DNA of 64,000 nucleotides from Frigoriflavimonas asaccharolytica (GCF_013294015.1 NZ_JABSNO010000001.1:124001-188000); one strand, 5' to 3'. Shown: positions 42,338 through 51,828, numbered from the stretch's first letter. Notes: generated by a model from the letters alone, not told the origin. Made by a program: numbers and translations.

Positions 42338-44863
42338 ATGGATTATAAATTTTCAAAAGGCTTGGACGATGTTTTTAAACAAAGTAAAAGCGAAGCAAAA
42401 AAACTAAACAGCGAATTTCTGAATACAGAGCATTTGCTTTTAGGCATTATAAAAACACAAAATTCTGCAAAAGACATGTTGGTCAATTTACAAGTGGACC
42501 TTACACAAATTCGTAGAAAGATAGAAACTCTTAGTGCTGTAAATTTAAATATATTTAATGATAAAGCATTGAGCATTTCTTTCACAAAAATGGCAGATCA
42601 AGCAGTGAAACGTTCTGAATTGGAATGCAGACAATACAAAGGCACAGAAATAAACACTGTCCATTTACTTTTAGGAATTCTTTATAAATACGAAGATCCT
42701 ACATCCAATATTTTAGGTGCTTACGAAGTAGATTATGAAAGAATTTCTAGAGAATACCAAAATATGCTGAAAAATTCTGGGCAACTACCAACAATGAGTG
42801 CCTACGAAGACGATGAGGAAAGAGAAGATTTTGGACAGATGAAAAAACCGCCATCCAACGTTGGAAGTGGCAAAAGCAAAACGCCAACTTTAGATAATTT
42901 CGGAAGAGATTTAACGCTTCTTGCAAAAGATGGAAAACTAGATCCTGTAATAGGACGAGAAAAAGAAATTGAAAGAGTTTCTCAAATTTTATCTCGTAGA
43001 AAAAAGAACAATCCGCTATTAATTGGAGAACCAGGAGTTGGTAAATCTGCAATTGCGGAAGGTTTGGCTTTAAGAATTCATCAGAAAAAAGTTTCTAGAG
43101 TTTTATTCGGCAAAAGAGTAATAACGCTAGACCTTGCAAGTTTGGTTGCGGGTACAAAATACCGTGGACAGTTTGAAGAGCGCATGAAAGCCATCATGAC
43201 AGAACTAGAAAAAAGCCGAGATGTAATTTTATTTATAGATGAATTGCACACCATTGTTGGTGCAGGAAGTTCTACAGGAAGTTTAGATGCTTCCAATATG
43301 TTCAAACCAGCTTTGGCACGTGGAGAAATACAATGTATTGGTGCTACAACTTTGGATGAATACAGACAATACATAGAAAAAGATGGCGCGCTAGAAAGAC
43401 GTTTCCAAAAGGTGATGGTAGAACCAACTTCTATTGAAGAAACAGTGCAAATTCTACAACAAATAAAAGATAAATACGAAGATCATCACAACGTAACATA
43501 TACAGACGAAGCACTTTTAGCTTGTGTAAATCTTACAGCAAGATACATTACAGATCGATTTTTACCAGACAAAGCAATTGATGCAATGGACGAATCTGGA
43601 GCAAGAGTGTACATCAAAAACATGAAAGTTCCGACGGAAATCATCGATTATGAAAATAAAATTGAAGAAATAAAATCTCTAAAACAGAAAGCTGTAAAAG
43701 CACAAGATTATCTAGAAGCGAGAAAGTTGAAAGATGAGGAAGAACGTTTTCAAAAAGAATTGTCTTCTTACCAAGAAACTTGGGACAAAGATGTGAAAGA
43801 GAAAAAAGAAGTAGTAACGGAAGAAAGCGTTGCCGAAGTAGTATCTATGATGAGCGGAATTCCTGTAACCAAAGTTGGTAAAAACGAATTGGATAAGCTC
43901 GCACACATGGACGAGAAACTAAACGGAAAAGTGATCGGACAAGAAGAAGCTGTGAAAAAAGTGGTGAAAGCCATCCAAAGAAATCGTGCCGGATTGAAAG
44001 ATCCAAACAGACCAATTGGAACATTTATTTTCTTAGGAACTACCGGAGTTGGAAAAACAGAGCTTGCAAAAGTAATGGCAAAACAACTTTTTGATTCCGA
44101 CGAATCGCTCATCAGAATTGATATGAGTGAATACATGGAAAAATTTGCAATTTCTAGGTTAGTTGGTGCTCCTCCAGGATATGTAGGCTATGAAGAAGGT
44201 GGACAATTGACAGAAGCTGTTCGTAGAAAACCTTATGCCGTTGTACTTTTAGACGAAATTGAAAAAGCGCATCCAGATGTTTACAATATTTTGTTGCAGA
44301 TTTTAGACGAAGGTTTTGTAACTGATTCTTTAGGCAGAAAAATAGATTTTAGAAATACAATCATAATCCTTACTTCCAATATTGGAACCAGAGATTTAAA
44401 AGATTTCGGCGACGGTGTAGGTTTCGGAACTGCAACGAAGAAAACAAATACTGATATAAGAGCGAGAAGCACGATAGAAAATGCCTTGAAAAAAGCTTTT
44501 GCACCAGAATTTTTGAACAGAATTGATGATATCGTAATATTTAATAATCTAGAAAAAGAACATATCTCGAAAATCATCGATCTAGAGCTAGCAAAATTAT
44601 ACGGAAGACTCAATAAATTAGGTTACACTGTAGAATTAACAGATGAAGCCAAAGATTTCATCGCAGAAAAAGGTTGGGACAAAGATTTTGGAGCCAGACC
44701 ATTGAAGCGTGCAATTCAAAAATATATAGAAGATTTGCTGGCAGAAATGCTCGTAAATAAAGAATTTGAAGAAGGAGAAACCATCCTTTTAAAAATGAAC
44801 GAAGAAAAAACTGGTTTGATTGGTGAAGTAGAAAAAACGAAACCAAAAGAAAAAGCAGAATAA
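42338..44863 (+). CDS. clpC: ClpC-type AAA+ chaperone ATPase
   Basis: The 841-residue Clp/Hsp100 protein has an N-terminal double repeat (residues 1-145) and first AAA domain Walker A GEPGVGKS (230-237). A middle domain with a UVR-like stretch (EARKLKDEEERFQKEL, about 460) follows, then the second AAA domain with GTTGVGKT (567-574) and the C-terminal DKDFGARPLKRAIQ. It unfolds proteins for ClpP or acts in stress repair. A terminator and then the dispersed repeat follow it. Confidence 0.95.
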   Translation: MDYKFSKGLDDVFKQSKSEAKKLNSEFLNTEHLLLGIIKTQNSAKDMLVNLQVDLTQIRRKIETLSAVNLNIFNDKALSISFTKMADQAVKRSELECRQYKGTEINTVHLLLGILYKYEDPTSNILGAYEVDYERISREYQNMLKNSGQLPTMSAYEDDEEREDFGQMKKPPSNVGSGKSKTPTLDNFGRDLTLLAKDGKLDPVIGREKEIERVSQILSRRKKNNPLLIGEPGVGKSAIAEGLALRIHQKKVSRVLFGKRVITLDLASLVAGTKYRGQFEERMKAIMTELEKSRDVILFIDELHTIVGAGSSTGSLDASNMFKPALARGEIQCIGATTLDEYRQYIEKDGALERRFQKVMVEPTSIEETVQILQQIKDKYEDHHNVTYTDEALLACVNLTARYITDRFLPDKAIDAMDESGARVYIKNMKVPTEIIDYENKIEEIKSLKQKAVKAQDYLEARKLKDEEERFQKELSSYQETWDKDVKEKKEVVTEESVAEVVSMMSGIPVTKVGKNELDKLAHMDEKLNGKVIGQEEAVKKVVKAIQRNRAGLKDPNRPIGTFIFLGTTGVGKTELAKVMAKQLFDSDESLIRIDMSEYMEKFAISRLVGAPPGYVGYEEGGQLTEAVRRKPYAVVLLDEIEKAHPDVYNILLQILDEGFVTDSLGRKIDFRNTIIILTSNIGTRDLKDFGDGVGFGTATKKTNTDIRARSTIENALKKAFAPEFLNRIDDIVIFNNLEKEHISKIIDLELAKLYGRLNKLGYTVELTDEAKDFIAEKGWDKDFGARPLKRAIQKYIEDLLAEMLVNKEFEEGETILLKMNEEKTGLIGEVEKTKPKEKAE

Positions 44864-44889
44864 TTTTCAGAATTTAACAGAAATAAATC

Positions 44890-44923
44890 AACCCTTTCGA
44901 TCCAATCGCAAAGGGTTTTTTTT
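44890..44923 (+). terminator. clpC terminator
   Basis: AACCCTTT pairs with AAAGGGTT, with CGAT/ATCG pairing inside and a T8 run after. It lies 27 bases after the stop. Confidence 0.85.
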
Positions 44924-44932
44924 AAATTATTT

Positions 44933-45006
44933 GGGCGCTTGTATCTGTCTTCCGTTCCCACTTTTTTTCTTTACAAGAAAAAAGAGTTCCACTCAAGCCA
45001 GAGCGC
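44933..45006 (+). repeat. Dispersed palindromic repeat, copy 3 (diverged short form)
   Basis: It starts GGGCGCT and ends AGAGCGC, so the outer stem is GCGCT/AGCGC rather than the GCAGC/GCTGC of copies 1, 2 and 4: both sides changed together. Left flank CTTCCGTTCCC and right flank TCCACTCAAG are kept. The inner stem runs from about 44961 to 44986 with loop TAC. It is in clpC orientation, 70 bases after the clpC stop. Confidence 0.8.
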
Positions 45007-45106
45007 AAATTCTCGCAAATTTCCAAATGTTCGCAAGTTTATAATGAATCTAAAAATTTTAATTAAAATTGAAAATATTTGCACAAAAAAAACTTTTATA
45101 AAACCT

Positions 45107-45114
45107 TATCTTTG
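45107..45114 (+). promoter_or_regulatory. -7 box before the thioesterase gene
   Basis: TATCTTTG matches TAnnTTTG, 17 bases before the ATG at 45131. A TTTG at 45078-45081 is 25 bases upstream, a longer spacer than usual. Confidence 0.5.
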
Positions 45115-45130
45115 CTAAAAATAATTATTT

Positions 45131-45670
45131 ATGTCTATTTTTCATTATAAATTTCATGTTCGTTGGAGCGATATAGACGCCAACAAACATTTGGCAAACT
45201 CCTCTTATGTAGAATATTGCGCCCAAACTAGAATGGCCTTCATGAATGAAAATCATATGGGTTTAAGAGAATTAAACAGATGGGGAATTGGCCCTGTAAT
45301 TTTGCACGAGAGTTATTCGTTTTTTAAAGAAATTTTGGCAGATCAAACGGTTTTTGTAACGGCAGAAATCGCAGGAATGTCCGAAGATGCAAGCATATAC
45401 AGCTTTATTCATAAATTTTATTTTCCAGATGGCACTCATTGCGCTACTGCTGAAGCTACGGGAGTTTGGATAGATATGATGCTGCGAAAATCTACCACTC
45501 CACCAGATGACATTTTGGAGGTAATGCAAGAGTTTTCAAACGAAAATACCAAAATTTTAACGCGCCAAGATTTAAAAGATTTACCTTTTAAACCAGAAAA
45601 TGTAGAAGCCTTTCACAAAAGAAACACTTTTACCTGGAAAAAAGATAAAGACGAGAATAAAGGAGAATAA
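45131..45670 (+). CDS. Hot-dog fold acyl-CoA thioesterase
   Basis: The 179-residue protein has the 4HBT signature FHVRWSDIDANKHLANSSYV (residues 8-27) with the Asp that activates water, followed by the long hot-dog helix and strands. Such enzymes hydrolyse acyl-CoA or act on 4-hydroxybenzoyl-like thioesters; the substrate is not readable from sequence. The C-terminal 40 residues are an extra basic tail. It has its own -7 box. Confidence 0.85.
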   Translation: MSIFHYKFHVRWSDIDANKHLANSSYVEYCAQTRMAFMNENHMGLRELNRWGIGPVILHESYSFFKEILADQTVFVTAEIAGMSEDASIYSFIHKFYFPDGTHCATAEATGVWIDMMLRKSTTPPDDILEVMQEFSNENTKILTRQDLKDLPFKPENVEAFHKRNTFTWKKDKDENKGE

Positions 45671-45838
45671 ACTTTGTTTATTCCCTATTTTATTAAAACT
45701 AATAAAACATTCACTTTCAAAAGGTTGAGTTTATTTAAATTTATTTTTAATAAAACGCTCAATGACCTTAATTACTTAAAAACCTTACTATTGAAAATTC
45801 ACAATTCAATTTTAAACAATCTTAAATTTTAATAAAAA

Positions 45839-46891
45839 ATGCTCGAAGATAAATCTCAAAAACTAACATCCGTAGAACAACTTGGCGAATTTGGCTTGAT
45901 AAAACACATCACTCAAAATTTTGGAATTAAAAATTCTACCACAGAATTAGGAATTGGCGATGATGCCACCATCATTAATCCAGAAAATAAAAAAGTAGTC
46001 ATTTCTACAGATATTCTAGCAGAAGGTGTGCATTTTAATTTGGGCTATGTTCCGCTAAAACATCTTGGATATAAAGCAGTAACCGTGAATTTAAGCGATA
46101 TTGCCGCCATGAACGCAACACCAACGCAAATTTTGGTTTCTATTGCGGCATCCAACAGATTTCCGGTGGAAGCTTTTGAAGAAATTTATGATGGAATTGC
46201 TCTTGCTTGCGATAAATATAAAGTAGATTTGGTAGGTGGAGATACCACCAGTTCGCAAAGTGGCTTGTTGATTTCCATCACGGCGATTGGAATAGAAAAT
46301 TCTGAAAATTTAGTAAAAAGAAGCACTGCAAAACCGAATGATTTACTGGTAGTTACCGGAGATTTGGGTGGAGCTTATGCAGGTTTGCAAATTTTGGAAA
46401 GAGAACATACCGTATTTTTGGCAGACCCAAATATGCAACCAGAAATGGAAGGTTATGATTATATTTTGGAACGTCAATTAAAACCAGAAGCAAGAACAGA
46501 CATCAAAGCAATTTTGGAAGAATTGGCCATAAAACCAACATCTATGATTGATGTTTCCGATGGTTTGGCTTCGGAAATTTTGCATCTTTCAGATCAATCC
46601 AAATGTGGATTTAGATTGTATGAAGAAAAAATACCGATGGATTCTTTGACGATTTCTACAGCCGAAGAATTGAACTTAAATCCTGTAATGTGTGCATTAA
46701 ACGGTGGCGAAGATTACGAATTGCTTTTCACTATTGCTCCAGAAGATTTTGAAAAAATAAAAAACCATCCAGATTTCACGATCATCGGTCATGCAACAGA
46801 TTTGGACCAGGGAAATATGATGGTTGCAAGAGGAAGCGGAGAATTGATCACTTTGCGAGCGCAAGGTTGGGATGCTTTTTTGAATAGATAA
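45839..46891 (+). CDS. thiL: Thiamine-monophosphate kinase
   Basis: ThiL phosphorylates thiamine phosphate to the active cofactor. The 350-residue protein has the AIRS-like motifs GIGDDATII, STDILAEGVHFNLGY, KAVTVNLSDIAAM, LVGGDTTSSQSG and MIDVSDGLASEILHLS. The final GGEDYELLFT completes the set. The frame is intact and alone in its transcript unit. Confidence 0.94.
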   Translation: MLEDKSQKLTSVEQLGEFGLIKHITQNFGIKNSTTELGIGDDATIINPENKKVVISTDILAEGVHFNLGYVPLKHLGYKAVTVNLSDIAAMNATPTQILVSIAASNRFPVEAFEEIYDGIALACDKYKVDLVGGDTTSSQSGLLISITAIGIENSENLVKRSTAKPNDLLVVTGDLGGAYAGLQILEREHTVFLADPNMQPEMEGYDYILERQLKPEARTDIKAILEELAIKPTSMIDVSDGLASEILHLSDQSKCGFRLYEEKIPMDSLTISTAEELNLNPVMCALNGGEDYELLFTIAPEDFEKIKNHPDFTIIGHATDLDQGNMMVARGSGELITLRAQGWDAFLNR

Positions 46892-46897
46892 AATTCT

Positions 46898-46905
46898 TAT
46901 CTTTG
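46898..46905 (+). promoter_or_regulatory. -7 box after thiL
   Basis: TATCTTTG just past the thiL stop could drive the membrane-protein gene at 46980, with a leader of about 70 bases. Confidence 0.35.
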
Positions 46906-46979
46906 AGTATATAATAATTTTAGCGGTAATTTTCAAGAATCGTTCGTAATCAAAAGTAAACTAATTAATTAAAGCTAAA

Positions 46980-47576
46980 ATGATAAAATTAATTGTCTTA
47001 ATAATAGCTTTCATTATACTATTTTTACTTTTTGTAACAATTGTAATTTTTGCTTTTATAAAAAAAACTAAAAGATTATTTATACTTTCTATTATTTCAT
47101 TTGTAATTTTACTTTCAACTGGAATTTACACGTTATATCTTGGTTTGCAAAAAGGAAAGGAAAAAACAATTCAAATTGCAAAAAATATTTTTCCACCTTT
47201 TGACAGTGGTACTCCAGACACAGAAGCAAATAAAAAGAATTTTAGGGATTTCATTAAAGTAGATATTACATCAGATGTGAAAAATATTTATTGTTTTGAT
47301 GATGCAATTGGACAAGATGCTGATTATATGTTTGCATTTAGTTGCGATTCTTTAACAGCTAATAAAATTATTGAAAGACACGAATTAAAAAAAGATAGTG
47401 TAATTGGAAATAATCCTGATAATATGCAACACGATTTTTTTTGGTGGGACAAAAAACGAATAAATAAACTTCAAAGTTATTCTTGGGATTCAGATTATGA
47501 AAGAAAAAATTTGCACAAACTTTTTTGGTTTGACGAAAAAAATGAAAAAGCCTATTATTTTGAATATGACTTGTAA
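46980..47576 (+). CDS. Two-helix membrane protein of unknown function
   Basis: The 198-residue protein has two N-terminal membrane helices (about residues 2-28 and 34-56) and then a soluble domain of about 140 residues with several Trp, Asp and Lys residues (for example NMQHDFFWWDKKRINKL). It is Lys/Ile/Phe-rich with a high AT content compared with thiL, so it could be accessory DNA. I do not recognise the family. Confidence 0.5.
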   Translation: MIKLIVLIIAFIILFLLFVTIVIFAFIKKTKRLFILSIISFVILLSTGIYTLYLGLQKGKEKTIQIAKNIFPPFDSGTPDTEANKKNFRDFIKVDITSDVKNIYCFDDAIGQDADYMFAFSCDSLTANKIIERHELKKDSVIGNNPDNMQHDFFWWDKKRINKLQSYSWDSDYERKNLHKLFWFDEKNEKAYYFEYDL

Positions 47577-47760
47577 AAAACAATCGCTAACATCGTTTGG
47601 CAATATGCCGGGTTTAGTACTAAATCATACCGATAGCTATCAGGATTTTGCTGTCTTTGAAATTCAGATGTAGTAGAAAGTTTGTGGCTTCTTTAGCAGT
47701 CTCATAGCCAAGCTGAAAAATTACATGAGCATCATAACTTTAAATACAGAAAATTCTTAA
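47577..47760. other. Intergenic stretch resembling a decayed repeat
   Basis: Just after the membrane-protein stop the sequence reads CGCTAACATCGTTTGGCAA, then TATGCCGGGTTTAGTACTAA. This is more GC-rich than its surroundings and looks like part of a dispersed repeat of the kind seen after accessory genes in Bacteroidota. No second copy is in the window, so the call rests on resemblance only. No open frame is supported. Confidence 0.3.
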
Positions 47761-47967
47761 ATGAATAAATCTCTTTTGAAGAAAGTGAAAACCTTACAAC
47801 TTTTTGATGAAAGCGTTTCAGCTGAAATTATTGGATTTAAGATTGATAAAACGTCAATTTTTGCAGACAAATATCGGAAAGAAATTTTTGAGAGAATTTC
47901 CAAAATAAAATCTGGTGGAGTGAAAATTTATACTTCAAAAGAAGTTTTAGATTCTATTTTAAAATAA
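47761..47967 (+). CDS. Small basic protein of unknown function
   Basis: The 68-residue frame ends with a strand-helix pattern KIYTSKEVLDSILK, reminiscent of short antitoxin tails, but no toxin gene adjoins it. The N-terminal half may be a fragment of a longer gene. It is followed directly by a strong bidirectional hairpin. The call as a real gene is weak. Confidence 0.35.
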   Translation: MNKSLLKKVKTLQLFDESVSAEIIGFKIDKTSIFADKYRKEIFERISKIKSGGVKIYTSKEVLDSILK

Positions 47968-48006
47968 AAAAACCGCTGCAAATTAAGTTTCGCAACGGTT
48001 TTTTTT
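47967..48006. terminator. Bidirectional terminator between the small gene and pepT
   Basis: AACCGCTGC can pair with GCAACGGTT with one mismatch, flanked by an A-run on the left and a T8 run on the right, so it could stop transcription from both sides. Confidence 0.75.
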
Positions 48007-48042
48007 AAATCTTGATATTTGTCTCTCGATTCTTTATAAATC

Positions 48043-49293
48043 CTACTTCTTCGCCTGTGCAATATTCACAATCACATGCATCGCTTTCACCATACTTTCC
48101 AAAGGTACATATTCATAAGGTCCGTGGAAATTTAAACCTCCAGCGAAAATATTTGGACAAGGTAAACCCATGTAAGAAAGTTGTGCGCCATCTGTTCCAC
48201 CACGAATTGCTTTGATGTCTGGTTCTATATTCGCATCTTTCATCGCTTGTTCTGCAATGTCTGCAATGTGCATTTTGCCTTCAAACTGCTGTTTCATGTT
48301 TCTGTATTGCTCCTTTATTTCTACTTCTGCAACGCCTTCTCCATATTTTTGATTGAATTTTGCAACCGTTTCTCGCATTACATCTTCTCTTTTGGAGAAT
48401 TTTTCTGCATCGTGATCTCGGATAATGTATTGAATTCTAGCTTCGGAAACATCAGATTTCAAATCTGCTAAATGATAGAATCCTTCAAAACCTTTTGTAG
48501 TTGCAGGTGTTTCATTTGCAGGCATCATTTGGATAAATTCTGCAGCCAAAAGACTTGCATTACGCATTTTCCCAAAAGCGTAACCAGGATGAACGCTCAA
48601 TCCATGAATTTGTACCACTGCTCCAGAAGCATTGAAATTTTCATATTCCAATTCTCCTACAGTTCCGCCATCCATTGTGTAAGCCCATTCTGCACCGAAT
48701 TTTTTTACATCAAAAAGATGCGCACCACGTCCAATTTCTTCATCTGGTGGAAATCCTACGGCTATTTTAGAGTGATTAATTTCTGGATGTGCTATTAGAA
48801 ACTCCATTGCGGTTACAATTTCTGCACAACCTGCTTTATCATCTGCACCAAGAAGCGTAGTTCCATCGGTTGTTATCAATGTTTGTCCGATATAATTTTT
48901 TAGACTTTCAAATTTATTGGGAGAAAGTATGAAACCGGTTTCTTTATTCAATAATAAATCTTTACCATCATAATTTTCCCAAATTTGTGGTTTCACATTT
49001 TCACCCGAGAAATCTGGCGAAGTATCATAATGAGAAATAAAACCAACAACTGGCTGTTCTTCTCCATTATTTGCGGGCAGATTTGCCATCACGTAGCCAT
49101 TGTCATCAATCGAAACATCTTCTAATCCAATGTTTTTCAAATCTTCTGTGATGAAATTTGCTATTTCCCATTGTCTTTCTGTAGATGGGCAAGTTTCGCT
49201 TTCGGCATCGCTGGTGGAATATATTTTTACATAAGAAAGAAAACGATTGAGGAGTTTATCTTTCCATTCTTGGTTGAATTCTATTGATTGCAT
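48043..49293 (-). CDS. pepT: Peptidase T (tripeptide aminopeptidase)
   Basis: The 416-residue M20 zinc peptidase has GFISHYDTSPDFSG with the first ligand His and Asp, LLGADDKAGCAEIV with the bridging Asp, and FPPDEEIGRGAHLF with the catalytic Glu pair. The C-terminal RGGTDGAQLSYMGLPCPNIF completes the set. It removes N-terminal residues from tripeptides in the cytosol. It ends 37 bases from the shared terminator and appears monocistronic. Confidence 0.95.
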   Translation of the reverse strand: MQSIEFNQEWKDKLLNRFLSYVKIYSTSDAESETCPSTERQWEIANFITEDLKNIGLEDVSIDDNGYVMANLPANNGEEQPVVGFISHYDTSPDFSGENVKPQIWENYDGKDLLLNKETGFILSPNKFESLKNYIGQTLITTDGTTLLGADDKAGCAEIVTAMEFLIAHPEINHSKIAVGFPPDEEIGRGAHLFDVKKFGAEWAYTMDGGTVGELEYENFNASGAVVQIHGLSVHPGYAFGKMRNASLLAAEFIQMMPANETPATTKGFEGFYHLADLKSDVSEARIQYIIRDHDAEKFSKREDVMRETVAKFNQKYGEGVAEVEIKEQYRNMKQQFEGKMHIADIAEQAMKDANIEPDIKAIRGGTDGAQLSYMGLPCPNIFAGGLNFHGPYEYVPLESMVKAMHVIVNIAQAKK

Positions 49294-49413
49294 AAAATGT
49301 TTTGTTTAATTACAAATTTAATTATTATTGATGAGGATATAGAAAATTTGGATGCTTATTTATACTCTTCTACTAAAGAAAATTATTACTAATTAAATAT
49401 TTCTATCCAAACC

Positions 49414-49442
49414 AAAAAACCCCAACTTAAAAAAAGTTGAGG
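49414..49442 (-). terminator. rpmA terminator
   Basis: On the minus strand CCTCAACTT pairs with AAGTTGGGG (one G-T pair) followed by a T-run, 26 bases after the rpmA stop. Confidence 0.8.
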
Positions 49443-49467
49443 TAATTTATATAATGAAACGCTTTAA

Positions 49468-49725
49468 TTAAGCGTTTGCTTCAATAGATACGAAAGATCT
49501 ATCGTTTCTCTTTTTTCTGAAAACTACAGTACCATCAATCAATGCGTGTAAAGTATGGTCTTTTCCCATACCTACATTTTCACCTGGATGATGCGTTGTA
49601 CCTCTTTGTCTTACGATGATGTTTCCTGCAATAGCAGCTTGTCCACCGAAGATTTTCACGCCCAATCTCTTGGAATGCGATTCTCTACCATTTTTGGAAC
49701 TACCTACTCCTTTTTTATGTGCCAT
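49468..49725 (-). CDS. rpmA: 50S ribosomal protein L27
   Basis: This 85-residue protein starts [20 protein letters not shown] and has [20 protein letters not shown], the L27 signature. It begins directly with the mature MAHKKG end, so no N-terminal cleavage sequence as in Firmicutes is present. It follows rplU by 24 bases in the standard L21-L27 operon. Confidence 0.97.
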   Translation of the reverse strand: MAHKKGVGSSKNGRESHSKRLGVKIFGGQAAIAGNIIVRQRGTTHHPGENVGMGKDHTLHALIDGTVVFRKKRNDRSFVSIEANA

Positions 49726-49749
49726 GACGTTTTATTTTACTTTTAATAA

Positions 49750-50169
49750 TTAATCTGCAGTTTCGATTTCTGGTTTATCTTCAACCTTTTTCTCTACTGC
49801 CTCTTTTTTTGCTTTAGGTGCTGCTTTCACAGTTTCCTTTTTTGCAGAATCTTTGCTATCAAACCCGGTAATACCTGTGATTTGAATTTGAGTAAGAGAT
49901 TGTCTGTGACCATTTTTCTTGGTATAACCTTTTCTTCTCTTCTTTTTGAAAACGATTACCTTATCGGCTTTCAAATGATTTAGGATTTCTACGTCTACTA
50001 GGACGTCTTTGATAGCTGGGGCGCCTAGTGTGATTGCTCCGTTCACAGTCATAAGAACTTTATCAAAAGATAATTTGTCTCCTACTTCTCCTTTCAAACG
50101 GTTTACAAACAACTTCTGGTCTTGCTCAACTTTATATTGAAGCCCTGCTATTTCTACAATTGCAAACAT
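49750..50169 (-). CDS. rplU: 50S ribosomal protein L21 with a C-terminal extension
   Basis: The 139-residue protein has the L21 core (MFAIVEIAGLQYKVEQDQKL to YTKKNGHRQSLTQIQITGI, about 100 residues). An extension of about 36 residues rich in Lys, Ala and Glu follows (for example KKETVKAAPKAKKEAVEKK), probably disordered. L21 binds 23S rRNA. It has its own -7 box upstream and leads rpmA. Confidence 0.96.
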   Translation of the reverse strand: MFAIVEIAGLQYKVEQDQKLFVNRLKGEVGDKLSFDKVLMTVNGAITLGAPAIKDVLVDVEILNHLKADKVIVFKKKRRKGYTKKNGHRQSLTQIQITGITGFDSKDSAKKETVKAAPKAKKEAVEKKVEDKPEIETAD

Positions 50170-50201
50170 TGTTTATGTATTTAGTTAATTAATTCGAGGT
50201 G

Positions 50202-50209
50202 CAAAGATA
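50202..50209 (-). promoter_or_regulatory. -7 box of rplU-rpmA
   Basis: On the minus strand TATCTTTG fits TAnnTTTG, 32 bases before the rplU ATG, giving a leader of about 26 bases. Confidence 0.6.
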
Positions 50210-50292
50210 ATAATTATTTTTAGATTGTGGATAACTTTGATGAAATTTTTTAGAAGAGTTTTTTGCTATTTTTGATTTCAGAATAAAATAAA

Positions 50293-51390
50293 ATGAAAAG
50301 AGACCTCTACATAGATTTTGCCAAAGGATTGGCTACACTTTCTGTGATTTTTATACATACCACTTATTGGTCTGGGCAATTTTACGTGCCTGGAGAACTA
50401 AGGATTTTATCTTTGCTTTTTGATGTGGTTTTGTTCTATGCTTTAAGCGGAATTACTTCCAGTGGAAATATAGAAAAAACGATGTATAGATTGCTGAAAT
50501 TACAAATAACCTACATGATTTTTGTAACTGTACTATTCTTTGCAGACTACTTTTTTAAGGTTTTGGGAATGCAATTTTTTGGACAAAATTGGTTGATGGA
50601 TTACTATGGAACTTTCGGTGGTAAATTGGTACCGAAATCTATTTCCATGCAACCACAGTGGGAAAATTTGGGCAATTGGTATCTTCATCAATATAGCAAT
50701 GCAGATACCTTTCCCGTAGTGATGGGAAGTTTTTGGTACCTAAAAGTATATTTTATCTTAGCACTTTTTGGAACTTTGATTGTTAAATTTTTCTCTCAGC
50801 ATATTCCTCATATCATCGTTTTGTGTTTTGTTTTGTGCGCTATTTTCAATATTTTTCCGCAATATTATCCTTCTGGTCAAGTTGGCTATGTTACATTTTA
50901 TTTAGCCATTTTTCTAATTGGAAATCAAATGAAAGGCAAGAAAATTCCCGCCAAATGGATTGCTCCTTTTTATCTAGTTGTAATTTCTATATTAGTTGGT
51001 CTTTTTTGGTTTTATGATACAGGTCTATTTTACCAATTGAACAAGCAAAAATTTCCACCAAAATGGTCTTATATGCTGTATCTCTCCTTCTGTTTGCTCA
51101 CTCTTTTTGTGGGCTACAACAGATTAAAAATTGAAAAAAACAGTTTGATTACTTACATTGGAAAGAATGCTATATTTTATTATTTCGCTCAAGGTATTAC
51201 TTCCTCCCTTATATATTTTGTTGTTGTTCCGTTAAAGGATTCAATGGAATGGTATTTATTATTGCCAATAGTGTTTTCAATTAATTTAATAATGGTAATT
51301 CCGTTGGCAGAAGGCTTAAAAAAATTGGATGATATTGTTTGGAAAATTTTGGAATTTTTAAGAAAAAAAACCGTTTCACAGAAAATATGA
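50293..51390 (+). CDS. Acyltransferase-3-like membrane protein
   Basis: The 365-residue protein has about ten hydrophobic segments. It opens with MKRDLYIDFAKGLATLSVIF, the pattern of acyltransferase-3 (OafB/WecH-like) proteins where an Arg/Asp and then a His follow (IHTTYW). These enzymes usually add acetyl or succinyl groups to surface glycans or lipids. The target is unknown. Its stop lies inside a hairpin shared with the opposite gene. Confidence 0.8.
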   Translation: MKRDLYIDFAKGLATLSVIFIHTTYWSGQFYVPGELRILSLLFDVVLFYALSGITSSGNIEKTMYRLLKLQITYMIFVTVLFFADYFFKVLGMQFFGQNWLMDYYGTFGGKLVPKSISMQPQWENLGNWYLHQYSNADTFPVVMGSFWYLKVYFILALFGTLIVKFFSQHIPHIIVLCFVLCAIFNIFPQYYPSGQVGYVTFYLAIFLIGNQMKGKKIPAKWIAPFYLVVISILVGLFWFYDTGLFYQLNKQKFPPKWSYMLYLSFCLLTLFVGYNRLKIEKNSLITYIGKNAIFYYFAQGITSSLIYFVVVPLKDSMEWYLLLPIVFSINLIMVIPLAEGLKKLDDIVWKILEFLRKKTVSQKI

Positions 51391-51397
51391 AACGGTT
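51369..51397. terminator. Hairpin spanning the end of the acyltransferase gene
   Basis: AACCGTTTCA pairs perfectly with TGAAACGGTT around a 9-base loop. The A8 run on the left becomes a T-run on the minus strand, so it is best read as the terminator of the minus gene at 51424-51660, placed inside the opposing gene's last codons. Confidence 0.75.
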
Positions 51398-51423
51398 GAT
51401 ATATTTTTAAAGACTTACAAATA

Positions 51424-51660
51424 CTAGTCTTTTTTACCATTACCTCTCGCAAATAAGGCGATAATGATAATCAAAACAAGGCCACCGATAACCCAGTAAA
51501 TAGGATTTGTATAAAACTCCTCAGTTTTGGTAGTGGTAGTAGTAGTATTCACAACTTTGCTAGTAGAATCTTGCGCAAAGGAATATACACTCGCTAAAAC
51601 CATAATTGCCATCAATTTCATTTTCGATAAAGAGCTTTGTAGATAATTTAAATTTTTCAT
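51424..51660 (-). CDS. Small secreted/membrane protein
   Basis: The 78-residue product has an N-terminal signal-like segment (KMKLMAIMVLASVYSFAQDS), a Thr-rich stretch (VVNTTTTTTKTEEF) and a C-terminal membrane helix (YWVIGGLVLIIIIALFARG). It probably spans the inner membrane once. The family is not recognised. It converges with the acyltransferase gene. Confidence 0.55.
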   Translation of the reverse strand: MKNLNYLQSSLSKMKLMAIMVLASVYSFAQDSTSKVVNTTTTTTKTEEFYTNPIYWVIGGLVLIIIIALFARGNGKKD

Positions 51661-51828
51661 GATACTTTAATTTTGTTCCATTCATATTTTCAAATTAAAT
51701 GCCAATCTATCATCTTAATCGCATATACCTAGAATATTGAAAAGAATAAGGATAGTGTTGAAATATTTTAAATTTTTGTTTAATAATGTTCAGAATAGCG
51801 TAATTTTGTATCATCTCAAATAATATCT

